From positions 107,577 to 171,576 of the forward strand of contig CAZVZX010000006.1 of assembly GCA_964631235.1 (NCBI GenBank): DNA of 64,000 bases. Reading direction: 5' to 3'. This DNA is from JARKPK01 sp964631235 (GTDB lineage: Bacteria > Planctomycetota > Planctomycetia > Pirellulales > Thermoguttaceae). Below the pieces are notes generated by a model. It did not search any database and was not told where the DNA came from. It saw only the letters and a list, made by a program, of their open reading frames with translations. Positions 18,576 to 28,174 of this stretch are shown one piece after another (the first letter of the stretch is position 1; the number at the start of each line of letters is the position of its first letter). Both the position numbers and the translations under genes were made by a program.

Positions 18576-18968
18576 CAGAACGATCCCTCTCTACCCCCGC
18601 ATCAAATGATTGACTGCCGATTGACCGATTGAACGAATTGAACTCGCGCCCCTCGGAGCTTCGGGCCGTCGGACACCGCCTGCGTACCCGCCTTGAGCAG
18701 CCGCGGATCAGCGTGTTACAATCTTTGATTTACGCGGTTGGGCCGTTCGGTTGGCATCATCCGTGCGGTAATCGGCCCACACCTTCGACCGGCTGAGGTT
18801 GATCGGCGGCCGACAACGAAAGACATGATACGGCAAACGGCGGGTCGCCGGTCAGTAGCTCACAACCGCGCAGATCAAACCGATTATAGACGTTGCGAAA
18901 CGCCACAAGCAATACGATCATTCAATCAGTTTGCGACGATTGCTGAAACGCGGGAAAGAGATCGAGTC
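18576..18968. other. Intergenic region upstream of the small basic protein
   Basis: About 390 bases between divergent genes with no supported coding sequence. AT-richer than its surroundings; no clear promoter pair or hairpin was recognised. Confidence 0.5.
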
Positions 18969-19148
18969 ATGAGCGAGCAGAAACGAATTGAGAATCTGAT
19001 CCGTGTCAAAACCGACTTGGCGAAGAAATGGGAGCGGCGTGCCCGCTCGGTGCGCAGCCGCCCGGAGCGGGCGTTGCTGGAACGCAGGGCCGCGAAGTAT
19101 CGGCGTCAAGTGGCCGATCTGACCCACCAGGCACGCGGCAGCCGATAG
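18969..19148 (+). CDS. Small basic helical protein
   Basis: A 59-residue protein from ATG 18969, preceded by GGAAAGAG. It is highly charged (MSEQKRIENLIRVKTDLAKK, then Arg-rich helices) and predicted to be one or two long helices or a coiled coil. The frame stays open upstream to 18738 but lacks a plausible ribosome site there. It precedes ispD by about 135 bases on the same strand. No family was recognised; its basic composition is compatible with RNA or DNA binding, which is a guess. Confidence 0.55.
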   Translation: MSEQKRIENLIRVKTDLAKKWERRARSVRSRPERALLERRAAKYRRQVADLTHQARGSR

Positions 19149-19284
19149 TTTCGGTTGCGCGTGGCAACGCAATGCAGCGGCAACGGCGCGGCGAATTCGG
19201 TTACTGGTTGGAAATCGGCGATGTCGCCCGTTGCGGCGGACGGTCGAATCCCCGGCAAGCCGACAGAAAAGGAAAGGCTCGAAC

Positions 19285-20022
19285 GTGGCTAAGTATGCCG
19301 TGATCTTGCCGGCCGCGGGCCGCAGCAGCCGTTATCACGACAAGGCGTACAAGAAGCCGTTCGCCCCGTTGGCGGGCCGGGCAGTTTGGCTGCACTCGGC
19401 GGAGCGGTTTCTCAATCGCAAAGACGTGATTCAATTGATCGTCGTGATCTCGGCGGAAGACCGTGCCGACTTCCAATTCAAGTTCGCCTCGAATGTGGCG
19501 ATCTTGGGAATCGAAGTGGTGGAAGGCGGCGCAGAACGCTGCGATTCGGTGGCGGCCGCCTTGGCGCGGGTCAAGCCCGAGGCCGACTTTGTTTGCGTCC
19601 ACGATGCTGCTCGTCCTTGCCTGACCGATGCATGGATCGACCGCATTTTTTCCGCGGCGGAAGCTGACGATGCGGCGATTTTCGCCGTGCCGGTATCGGC
19701 GACGCTCAAACGCGTCGGCGACGACAAGAGAATTCTCGAGACCGTTTCGCGCAACGGGCTTTGGGAAGCGCAAACGCCGCAGGTGTTCCGGCGGCAGTTG
19801 CTGCTCGACGCCTATGCACAGCGAGGCAACACGCCGGCCACCGACGAGGCTCAGTTGGTGGAGCGACTGGGCCATCGCGTAACGGTCGTGCCCGGCTCGC
19901 CTCTGAACATAAAGATTACGGTGCGCGAAGACCTGACATTGGCCGAGTGCGTGCTCAAGGCGTTGCCCAAACCGCGGCTCGGTCCGATCCATCCCTTTGC
20001 CGACGATCATCTTTGGCGATAG
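19285..20022 (+). CDS. ispD: 2-C-methyl-D-erythritol 4-phosphate cytidylyltransferase
   Basis: Third enzyme of the MEP isoprenoid pathway: couples CTP to 2-C-methyl-D-erythritol 4-phosphate. It starts at GTG 19285 after GGAAAGG. Family motifs present are the N-terminal nucleotide-binding loop LPAAGRSSRYHDKAYKKPFA, VEGGAERCDSVAAAL, VHDAARPC, ETVSRNGLWEAQTPQVF, TDEAQLVERLGHRV and GSPLNIKITVREDL. The loop has SSRY in place of the more usual GxRM. 245 residues, normal length. It precedes a small ORF and tyrS in the same direction. Confidence 0.93.
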   Translation: MAKYAVILPAAGRSSRYHDKAYKKPFAPLAGRAVWLHSAERFLNRKDVIQLIVVISAEDRADFQFKFASNVAILGIEVVEGGAERCDSVAAALARVKPEADFVCVHDAARPCLTDAWIDRIFSAAEADDAAIFAVPVSATLKRVGDDKRILETVSRNGLWEAQTPQVFRRQLLLDAYAQRGNTPATDEAQLVERLGHRVTVVPGSPLNIKITVREDLTLAECVLKALPKPRLGPIHPFADDHLWR

Positions 20023-20046
20023 CGGCATCGGCCGGTCCCCTGCGGT

Positions 20047-20198
20047 ATGGGCTGCGGCCGTTTTTTCAACACCAGCATCGGCCAGATTGACATCCGCCAG
20101 ACCGACAACAGCCAGAACACCATCAGCCAGAGAGCTGCCGAACAAGTCGCGGCCGGGGGCATGCACGCTGTGCAAACAACGGGGAATGACGAACACAA

Positions 20199-20202
<4 letters not shown>
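20047..20202 (+). CDS. Candidate small ORF with pentapeptide-period repeats overlapping tyrS start
   Basis: A 51-codon frame from ATG 20047 to TGA 20200-20202, whose stop overlaps the tyrS ATG 20199 (ATGA). Its middle part is a four-unit 15-bp tandem repeat translating as GQIDI, RQTDN, SQNTI, SQRAA. No good ribosome site precedes ATG 20047, which argues against translation; the exact stop/start overlap argues for it. If made, it could couple ispD to tyrS or act as a leader. No family recognised. Confidence 0.35.
20079..20138 (+). repeat. Degenerate 15-bp tandem repeat (four units)
   Basis: Units at 20079-20093, 20094-20108, 20109-20123 and 20124-20138 share the core GCCAGA followed by a variable half (for example CGGCCAGATTGACAT and CAGCCAGAACACCAT). 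The period is a multiple of three, so it is in frame with the small ORF overlapping tyrS. Confidence 0.8.
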
Positions 20203-21482
<1,280 letters not shown>

Positions 21483-21527
21483 CCGGCCGGCGGCGAAGCC
21501 GCACCGCGGCACGCAGGAGACAACCAC

Positions 21528-22226
21528 GTGCGAACGCTTCTGCGATATTCGGCCATCGCCGTGTTGGGCGTGCTGCTTGCAGCGGCATTGTTGGCGTGGT
21601 GGGCGGCCCGCCAAGCGTTCCATCAGCCCGAGGCGTATCGCCGCGCGCTCGACATGGCGACCGAAGTCGCCCAGCGCGAAAACGATGAGTTCCTTCGCCG
21701 CGCCGCTCGATGGCAGCGCGCCCGGCAGCGCCCCGGGCAATGGGAGGTCCGATTCTCGCCGGACCAATTGAACGGCTGGCTGGCCGTCGATCTTCCGCAG
21801 AACCATCCCCAGTCGCTGCCGCCGCAGCTTCGCAATCCGCGCGTTGCGCTGAACAATGGCACAATCACTCTATTCGTCCAGGCGCAATGGGCCGGCCGCG
21901 AGATCGTGATGAGCGTCGAAGTCGAGCCGTTCTTGGTGTCGAGCACAGTACTCGGGCTGCGGTTGCGCGGGCTGCGCGCCGGCCGGCTGCCCCTGCCGCA
22001 ACGAGAATTGATTGACCGAATCAGTCGGGCGGCTGCCGAGGCAGGCCTCGGCCTGCAATGGCGCACAAGCAACGGCGATCCGGTGGCGATCATACCCATC
22101 GGCAACGAAGGCCGAGTGATCTTGCGGCAAGGCGAGTCGATCTACGTGGCGCTCGATCGACTGACGGTTTCGCCCGAAGAATTGATTATCGCCGGGCGCA
22201 CGGGCGACAAGGGGCCGCTCAAATAG
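21528..22226 (+). CDS. Membrane-anchored hypothetical protein
   Basis: A 232-residue protein starting at GTG 21528 after a CAGGAG site. One N-terminal membrane segment (YSAIAVLGVLLAAALLAWWA) is followed by an Arg-rich helical stretch and a beta-rich domain (WEVRFSPDQLNGWLAVDLPQ, GTITLFVQAQWAGREIVMSV, ESIYVALDRLTVSPEELII). It has the look of an AsmA- or LolA-like anchored lipid-interaction domain, but no family was recognised. The stop overlaps by eight bases with that of the convergent LigD-type phosphoesterase gene. Confidence 0.65.
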   Translation: MRTLLRYSAIAVLGVLLAAALLAWWAARQAFHQPEAYRRALDMATEVAQRENDEFLRRAARWQRARQRPGQWEVRFSPDQLNGWLAVDLPQNHPQSLPPQLRNPRVALNNGTITLFVQAQWAGREIVMSVEVEPFLVSSTVLGLRLRGLRAGRLPLPQRELIDRISRAAAEAGLGLQWRTSNGDPVAIIPIGNEGRVILRQGESIYVALDRLTVSPEELIIAGRTGDKGPLK

Positions 22227-22623
22227 CGCCGCCGGAATCGAGCGGCGGCGTCCCCTGCTGGCTGCCAGCCGCGGCGAAGAATTGAAACGACCAGTTCTCA
22301 GGCGAAACGCCTTGGTGCCAAAGCACCACGCGCCCTTTGAGCCATCGGCCGTCGATCTGCGTTGTCAACCGCGATTCGTCGGCCTCTTCCACTTGGAACT
22401 CGCCTTCATCCCAGCGGAGGACATTTCCCCGTTCGCCCGAGATCGGACCTTCGTAATCGAGATAGGCCAGCCGATGGTCGCCCAAGGCAATGCAGGAAAT
22501 GACCTTCCCGTCTTGGGGCATTTCGTCGAGCGCCCAAGTGCGCAGCGTCTCGTTGAGTTCGAGAAAGAAATCCCAATGGAGTCCGCGCGGACTATCGTGA
22601 CGCAATAAGGCGAATCGAGGCAT
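22219..22623 (-). CDS. Stand-alone LigD 3'-phosphoesterase-like domain protein
   Basis: A 134-residue protein matching the DNA ligase D phosphoesterase (PE) fold, which trims 3' ends in bacterial end-joining repair. The family hallmark is the metal/substrate segment H-D-x4-G-x-HWDFFLE (LLRHDSPRGLHWDFFLE, residues ~6-22), followed by LRTWALDEMP, RLAYLDYEGPISGERG and the C-terminal LKGRVVLWHQGVSPENWSFQFF. Stand-alone PE domains are known in several lineages. No ku or ligD gene is in the window. It overlaps the convergent neighbour by eight bases. Confidence 0.8.
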   Translation of the reverse strand: MPRFALLRHDSPRGLHWDFFLELNETLRTWALDEMPQDGKVISCIALGDHRLAYLDYEGPISGERGNVLRWDEGEFQVEEADESRLTTQIDGRWLKGRVVLWHQGVSPENWSFQFFAAAGSQQGTPPLDSGGAI

Positions 22624-22777
22624 CGGTGGAATCGCTCCCGCGGCTTCGCTGTCGGGCTTCTAACGTTTGGAACGGCCCAACGCCGTCGGCAACCGGCCGC
22701 AGCCCAGCCGATGGTCATCATGCCGCCTCGGAGGCGCCAAATCAAGATGCCGCGCGGAACGCGCCGGCGGCCCCGCG

Positions 22778-25300
22778 TTACGGACCGGCAACTTGCAACG
22801 GAGTCTCGGCCTCGACCGGACGAACTTGCTCTTGGCTCGACGCCCGAACGCGAATCACGCTTGGACCAACCGCCCCGGCGCGCAAGCGAACGGCAAACGT
22901 CGCCGTTTCGCTCGGCTTCAACTCGGGCAGCTTGTCGAACGAGACCTTTTTGCCCGACACACGGGCCTTCGAGACGCCCGGGCCGCGCGTGCCCAACGGA
23001 TTGACGGTCAGTCCCTCGCCCAACTCGGCCTCGACGGAGATCCAACGGTCGATTTGCGTTGATGCATTGGTAACGTCGACGTAGCAGACCGCATCTTTTC
23101 CTGTGGTCAGGGGGGTCGCGGGCGGGCGAATTCGCACCGAAAGCTTTGTCGAAGCGGCAGGCGCACCCGCGGCGGGCGGAACGTCGGCCGAACTACCGGG
23201 CGGCGGGGTCGAAGGCCGTGTTTCGGGGAAAAGCCCGGCCGGCGGACTGGCGGCTTCGCGGATGATCAGGCACGCTTGCGCCGTCCCCGAAGCGCCTTCC
23301 TGAGAGGCCACCTCGACGCGATTGCAGGCCTCGGCCGCAGGGCGAACGCAACGGCACTCGACGGACAACTGGCGATGTTCGCCCGGTCGCAACGACGGAA
23401 TCACCCAGCTCAGCCCGGTTGAATCGCGACGGTGCTCGCCTGTCGCCCTGCTCAACTCTAAACTCGGATCGTACCGATCGAGCACTTGGATGTTCGTCAA
23501 CGTCCGGGTGCCGACGTTGACGATGTCGATGTCGAAAATCACCATCTTTCCGACAGACGCTTCTTCCGGACCACGTTTGCTCACCGACAGTTCCGGCTGT
23601 TGTGCGACAGGCCGTTCGCCGCCCGGCGCCGTACCAGCCGTGCCCGGCGCGGCGTCGCCCACCGCGGCACACACCCGCTGCGTCGCCAGCACTTGGTCTT
23701 GGGCGTTGCGTACCTCGACCGTGTGGCACCATTGGCCCGCCTTCACCGCGCGAAATGCCACCTCGATCGGCCCGGTCGATTCGTTTGGCTGCAAGGTTTG
23801 GGCAAGACGCTTGCGGATGGGGCTGCGAATGGAATGCTCGAAGCCTTCGTCGTAGCGCACGTAAAGCGACAAACCCGTCAGCGGCGTGCCGGTTCGATTG
23901 ACAACGACCAACTCGTACACTGCTTGATCGCCGAGCCGCACCTGATTTGGGCCCGCGATTCGCAGTTCGACCTCGGATCGGCCCACGGTCGTCGTAGCGC
24001 AGTCGGAGGCCGAAAGCGTCCGATCGACGGCTAACTCCGAGCAAAGCGTCAGCGTGCCGACTCGGTCCACGCGGTAGCTCGCCTCGATTGTCCGCGTTTC
24101 GCCGGGGCGCAACGGGCCCAATCGCCACGAAAGCCGGCGGCCCGATGTTTCGGCCGGCGGCACGCTGGCCACAAAGGCCACGCCCTCGGGCAAGTTTTGC
24201 GAAACGACGGCGTCGCCCGCCGGCTGGTCGCCCGAGTTGGTTACCGTAATCGTATAGGTCAGCGTCGATCCCATTCCGGCGGTGGCCGGACCTTGCATGC
24301 TGATCGTCGCCGCCGCAGCGGTCCACTGCACGGAAGTTGCGCCGGCCTTCATCACCAGCGGCCGACCGCCGTTGCCGGGCAATTCCCCCGGCCGAATCAC
24401 ATAGATATTGATTGTGTTCAGCCCCGGGCCGAGTTGCTTCTGAAAGATGTCGGCATGTGCCATGCCGGCCGAATCCGTTGTCACTTCGACGCTGCTTCCT
24501 CCGTCGGGATCGAAACCGGCGGCCGGCCCGCCGACGATCTCGTACCGCACCCGCCAACCGACGCAGGGGCTCTGATCGCGCCCGCGGATCACGCTCGTCG
24601 TCAGCGTATGCTTCGAGCCCGACGGACGAACCGCCGGCGGCGGGCAGCGCCACTGACAATCGATCCAATGTACCACGGCCGACTGAACGCGGGCCGACCA
24701 AGGATAAACGTCGGGCGCATAGACCGATACGAAACTGGCGCCCTCGAGCGGGGACGTGAGCGACACCCAGCCTTCGCCGGGCTGCACGTACACATCGTCG
24801 TCGGTGGCCGGGGTCCCCCGGTGCAGTCGCACGCCGTTGCGCGTCGTGCTGCCGATAATATAGTTGTTATCGACCTTCCGCCGCTTCGTGAAATCGCCGG
24901 CAACGTAGTCGAGAAAACCGCCGGAGCTGGCCTCGACAAAACTGCCGACACTGCCGGCCGCCAACGCCCACTCTAATCGCCGATTGGTGCGCAAGCAGTT
25001 GTCGCGCCCCTTCACACCGGCCACCAAAATCACTTCACTGCCAATGGGCGCCACAATCGTTTGCGGGCGCAGCAGAACCGCTGTATCGGCCCAGTAGGGA
25101 GGGGCGCCGGGCTCATCGGCATAACGAGGACGACGACAATCGTCGGCAGCACCAGAAACGCCGAGGGTCTCGCCCGGCGGTGTCGCGAAGATCCGTTCGC
25201 CGCTCGGATCCAACCCGGAAGACATGCGGCAGCCCGCGCCGAAGATCATCGGCGCGGCCGAGCACATCAGGCAGGCAAGGATCATCCCTGAACGGGCCAT
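22778..25300 (-). CDS. DUF11-repeat surface lipoprotein
   Basis: An 840-residue exported protein. ATG 25300 is followed by a hydrophobic signal ending FGAGC, a possible though non-ideal lipobox (Gly at -3), so lipid attachment is likely but not certain. The central and C-terminal parts contain several DUF11/CARDB-like immunoglobulin-fold repeats, seen as GSTLTYTITVTNSGDQPAGD, LGDQAVYELVVVNRTGTPLT, VGKMVIFDIDIVNVGTRTLT and KDAVCYVDVTNASTQIDRWI. Pro/Thr-rich linkers separate the last repeats. Such proteins are cell-surface or cell-wall-associated in planctomycetes. A candidate minus-strand promoter lies at 25465-25494. Confidence 0.8.
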   Translation of the reverse strand: MARSGMILACLMCSAAPMIFGAGCRMSSGLDPSGERIFATPPGETLGVSGAADDCRRPRYADEPGAPPYWADTAVLLRPQTIVAPIGSEVILVAGVKGRDNCLRTNRRLEWALAAGSVGSFVEASSGGFLDYVAGDFTKRRKVDNNYIIGSTTRNGVRLHRGTPATDDDVYVQPGEGWVSLTSPLEGASFVSVYAPDVYPWSARVQSAVVHWIDCQWRCPPPAVRPSGSKHTLTTSVIRGRDQSPCVGWRVRYEIVGGPAAGFDPDGGSSVEVTTDSAGMAHADIFQKQLGPGLNTINIYVIRPGELPGNGGRPLVMKAGATSVQWTAAAATISMQGPATAGMGSTLTYTITVTNSGDQPAGDAVVSQNLPEGVAFVASVPPAETSGRRLSWRLGPLRPGETRTIEASYRVDRVGTLTLCSELAVDRTLSASDCATTTVGRSEVELRIAGPNQVRLGDQAVYELVVVNRTGTPLTGLSLYVRYDEGFEHSIRSPIRKRLAQTLQPNESTGPIEVAFRAVKAGQWCHTVEVRNAQDQVLATQRVCAAVGDAAPGTAGTAPGGERPVAQQPELSVSKRGPEEASVGKMVIFDIDIVNVGTRTLTNIQVLDRYDPSLELSRATGEHRRDSTGLSWVIPSLRPGEHRQLSVECRCVRPAAEACNRVEVASQEGASGTAQACLIIREAASPPAGLFPETRPSTPPPGSSADVPPAAGAPAASTKLSVRIRPPATPLTTGKDAVCYVDVTNASTQIDRWISVEAELGEGLTVNPLGTRGPGVSKARVSGKKVSFDKLPELKPSETATFAVRLRAGAVGPSVIRVRASSQEQVRPVEAETPLQVAGP

Positions 25301-25464
25301 CGCACAACCCCAGTGGCCGCCTAATCCGTCATCCCATCGACGCACACGATGCCAAGCAATGCGACTTCGGCCAGCAACGGCGCAATAAGCAGCCCGCGCC
25401 GCCGAGAGCCACCGTACAAACCTACCACGCACAGGGTCTTCGTGATGCAAAAAGTCAACGACAG

Positions 25465-25494
25465 ATTATGCAAAATACCAACCGCGATGTCCAA
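25465..25494 (-). promoter_or_regulatory. Candidate sigma70-type promoter for the DUF11 lipoprotein
   Basis: On the minus strand TTGGAC (25494-25489) and CATAAT (25470-25465) are separated by 18 bases, about 165 bases upstream of ATG 25300. This is a good match to the vegetative consensus in an AT-rich intergenic region; no experimental basis. Confidence 0.4.
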
Positions 25495-25523
25495 ATATGC
25501 CGATAATTCGGGATGTTCCGACA

Positions 25524-25529
25524 TATAAT
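25524..25529 (+). promoter_or_regulatory. Candidate -10 element upstream of the SDR gene
   Basis: A perfect TATAAT lies 100 bases upstream of the SDR start at 25629, but no good -35 hexamer is at the usual distance. Confidence 0.3.
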
Positions 25530-25628
25530 TCGCGACAGCACACCGGATGTGAATACACCCGGCGGTCATAAAGACTAACTGTTCGACAAGATCGGCTCAA
25601 TAAAGAAAACGTGCGAAAGGGTCAGTCA

Positions 25629-26411
25629 ATGCAACCTTCCCAACAGCCAGTGGCAGTGGTTACCGGAGGATCGCGCGGAATCGGCCGGGCGATTTGCATC
25701 GAGCTTGGGCGTTTGGGATGGTCGGTGGTCGTCAATTACGCGACCCGTCCCGACGCCGCGCAGGAAGTAGTGACCGCCATCGAAGCGATGCCCGGCCGGG
25801 CGATGGCCGTCCGATGCGATGTGTCGCAGGCAACCGACCGGGCCGGATTGATCGACCAAACGCTCGAGCGATTCGGCCGAATCGACATGCTCGTCAGCAA
25901 TGCCGGCATCACCTCGCCCGGCCGGAAAGACATTCTGGAAGCAGGCGAAGACGGCTGGGAGACAGTCTTTTCTACCAATCTTAAGGGACCGTTCTTCTTG
26001 TGCCAGCGCGCAGCCAACGAAATGATCCGGCTGATTCACGCCGGCACCATTCCGGCAGGCAAATTGATTATCGTTAGCTCGATTTCCGCCTATGCAGTGT
26101 CGGTCAACCGGGCTGATTACTGCATCGCCAAGGCCGGCTTATCAATGATGGCCAAACTCTACGCTCAACGCTTGGCGAACGACGGTATTCAGGTGTTCGA
26201 GTTATGTCCGGGAGTGATCGCCAGCGATATGACGGCCGGCGTCAAAGAAAAGTACGACCGCCTGATCGCCGAAGGGCTATGGCCGATCCGCCGCTGGGGA
26301 CAGCCAGAGGATGTCGCAAAGGCAGTCGCTGCAATCGCTTGCGACAGTTTCCCGTTCAGCACGGGCTGCCGATTCGATATCGACGGCGGCTTCCATATCC
26401 GCTCGCTGTAG
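25629..26411 (+). CDS. Short-chain dehydrogenase/reductase (3-oxoacyl-ACP reductase type)
   Basis: An NAD(P)H-dependent classical SDR of 260 residues. ATG 25629 follows AAAGGG with proper spacing; the GTG at 25611 is less likely. It has the cofactor loop VTGGSRGIGRAI (~11-22), the NAG-type motif SNAGITSPG, the catalytic Ser with SSISAY, and the Tyr-x3-Lys pair in YCIAKAG. C-terminal GWPIRRWGQ-like and STGCRFDIDGGFHIRSL segments are typical of FabG-like enzymes. A charged insertion around ~105-118 is a little unusual. Substrate unknown; it may be a fatty-acid, sugar or polyol reductase. Confidence 0.88.
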   Translation: MQPSQQPVAVVTGGSRGIGRAICIELGRLGWSVVVNYATRPDAAQEVVTAIEAMPGRAMAVRCDVSQATDRAGLIDQTLERFGRIDMLVSNAGITSPGRKDILEAGEDGWETVFSTNLKGPFFLCQRAANEMIRLIHAGTIPAGKLIIVSSISAYAVSVNRADYCIAKAGLSMMAKLYAQRLANDGIQVFELCPGVIASDMTAGVKEKYDRLIAEGLWPIRRWGQPEDVAKAVAAIACDSFPFSTGCRFDIDGGFHIRSL

Positions 26412-26751
26412 AACGGGCCTTGGTCGAGACGCCCATCGTCGCCCCCGGATCAGCCAAATGTCAAGATGGGCAATGTTTGACGATTATTCCTAATCTTTCA
26501 ATCGCGCAAAGGCCGATTCTTGGCAACGCGAGTCCGTGTCGGGCAGTAGCGTCTTTGACACAGAAGACACTGCGGCAAGATCGCGTCGGAATAGCATGCC
26601 ACCAGGGCGGATCCCTCTGAGGGAAAGCCCTCGGATTTCAGAAGGTAGCGTTATTTCGACGAGCATACGCCACCGAGCTTATCGCGGTCGATCGATTGGG
26701 CACTGCCGACACCGCCCGTATTTTCACGATGAGACCCGGGGGGGAACAATC
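26412..26751 (+). other. Intergenic region upstream of the proline-rich protein
   Basis: About 340 bases without a supported gene. A modest hairpin can form near 26607-26635 (CTGAGGG with CCCTCGG), without a T-tract. Nothing else was recognised. Confidence 0.4.
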
Positions 26752-27702
26752 GTGGCTCACAGCACCACGAACTGGCTGATCGTGTTTCTTGGACCGGTGG
26801 TCTTTGCGGCCGGCGTCGATCGCGTGCCGCAGTCGGCGGCCGCTTCTTGCCCCACTTGTTCGCAATGCGAAAGCGCCTCGGTCGATGCGGGTTCGCTCAA
26901 CGCAGCGGATGCGTCGGGCAGCCACCGTGCCGATCGCTATCGGGGTTCATTGTCGGCAATGACTACCAGGATTCCCGCCGATGATCGCGGTCCGCCCTGC
27001 GCGGCCCGCGGCCTGGCGGCTTTGCTGCCGTGGCACCGATGTCAACCGGCATCGGCCGCGATGGGCGCAGGGAAGGCGGGCAGGAGTCCGCTTCCGACCC
27101 CTGCCCCGCAATACAGCCCATCGCCATTCCATCCGGTGCCGACCCGTCCTGTTTTTTCGCCCCGCGGCTTCGATCCGCTATTCCTTCCGGTGAATGATCG
27201 TCTTGAAGGACAGCCCGAGCCGGCCCCCGAGTTTGTGCCGCCCGGCGAAACGATTCCCGCTCCGAACTCAAACGAATCTGTGCGATTGCCGGCGTCGTTT
27301 CCCGAGCCGCCGAAACCGGGCACCGGCTGGGAAATTCCCGACGAACCGCCTCCAGCCCCGCTGCCCGATGCCATCCTATCCTCCCGCTCTTCTCGATCGA
27401 ACGGGACGACCAGCGGATCGTTGGGCCCATCGGGACGGATGGTCGCATTGCCCAACCGAGATATTCCTTCATCTTCTGTGGCGTCAACAGGTTCCGACGG
27501 CCGTCGCAGCAGCGATTCTGTTCGTCCTACGCCCAATTCCGGAGTTCCGGAGCAATTGCCGTCGGCCGTTCGAGGCGGGGCGATCAGCGCAGGCAGTTGG
27601 GTATTCAAGGCAAGACCAACCGAGCCGCACACCCCGAATGTGCAACCGCAGCCGATTCTCGAAGTCGAACGTCCACAAGCAGAACGCCCGTGGCGCCGCT
27701 GA
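26752..27702 (+). CDS. Secreted proline-rich hypothetical protein
   Basis: A 316-residue protein. GTG 26752 directly follows GGGGGGAA and gives a signal-like N-terminus (VAHSTTNWLIVFLGPVVFAA); the frame is open further upstream but that part reads as Arg/Ser-rich non-coding sequence. The rest is low-complexity and Pro/Ser-rich (PSPFHPVPTRPVFSPRGF, EPAPEFVPPGETIPAPN), with CPTC and SQCES near the N-terminus. No domain was recognised. Possibly a cell-surface or linker protein. Coding status is plausible from the long open frame, but codon usage was not computed. Confidence 0.5.
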   Translation: MAHSTTNWLIVFLGPVVFAAGVDRVPQSAAASCPTCSQCESASVDAGSLNAADASGSHRADRYRGSLSAMTTRIPADDRGPPCAARGLAALLPWHRCQPASAAMGAGKAGRSPLPTPAPQYSPSPFHPVPTRPVFSPRGFDPLFLPVNDRLEGQPEPAPEFVPPGETIPAPNSNESVRLPASFPEPPKPGTGWEIPDEPPPAPLPDAILSSRSSRSNGTTSGSLGPSGRMVALPNRDIPSSSVASTGSDGRRSSDSVRPTPNSGVPEQLPSAVRGGAISAGSWVFKARPTEPHTPNVQPQPILEVERPQAERPWRR

Positions 27703-28174
27703 TTTTCGGTTGGGGCAATCGCCTGCCCATCTTTGCCTGCCTTACTGAATTAATGCATTTATGGAAGAGTAGGAAGACCTTTCCAGTTGTTCGCGTGGCA
27801 ATCAAGGTACGGGTTTTTCGGTCCGATCAAGTGTAAATGAATCCGCGGAAAGTACTAAGCGGCCCGGTCGCAGAATATGCGCCTCGGCCGATCCGCTTCG
27901 CTTTCGGCCGGTCCCGAAGTTGTGACGTGCAGAGGTGTTTAGGAGCAAGTGCTTTCCTTATCGCTCAGATCGGCAACGCACTAAGGCCGTCGGACCAGAG
28001 CCGGCTTTTTTGGGGCCAACAGCCCCATGAGTTTGCGTTTCGGATCACGGCATCGAGGCAAGAACCGTAGCGTCGCCGGATGCCGAGCAGCGGTGAAAGG
28101 CGAGTCGAACCCGTAACGATCCGCTTCGGCGATCGTGAGTGACCCATCATCCAGACATCCAGCCGAATCGACCC
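27703..28174 (+). other. Intergenic region upstream of htrA-like gene
   Basis: About 470 bases, AT-rich in its first third. No gene, tRNA or clear promoter pair was recognised. AGCCGGCTTTTTTG near 28000-28013 resembles half of a terminator, but a complete stem is not convincing. Confidence 0.4.

Larger units (their letters stand above)
25301..25628. other. AT-rich divergent promoter region
   Basis: About 330 bases between the divergent DUF11 lipoprotein and SDR genes, clearly AT-richer than the flanks from ~25430 onward. It contains candidate promoters on both strands, listed separately. No gene seen. Confidence 0.6.

Noticed and set aside
27703..28174. tRNA, riboswitch or terminator in the AT-rich gap
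   Set aside because: No cloverleaf or T-loop sequence, and the only stem near 28000 is incomplete.
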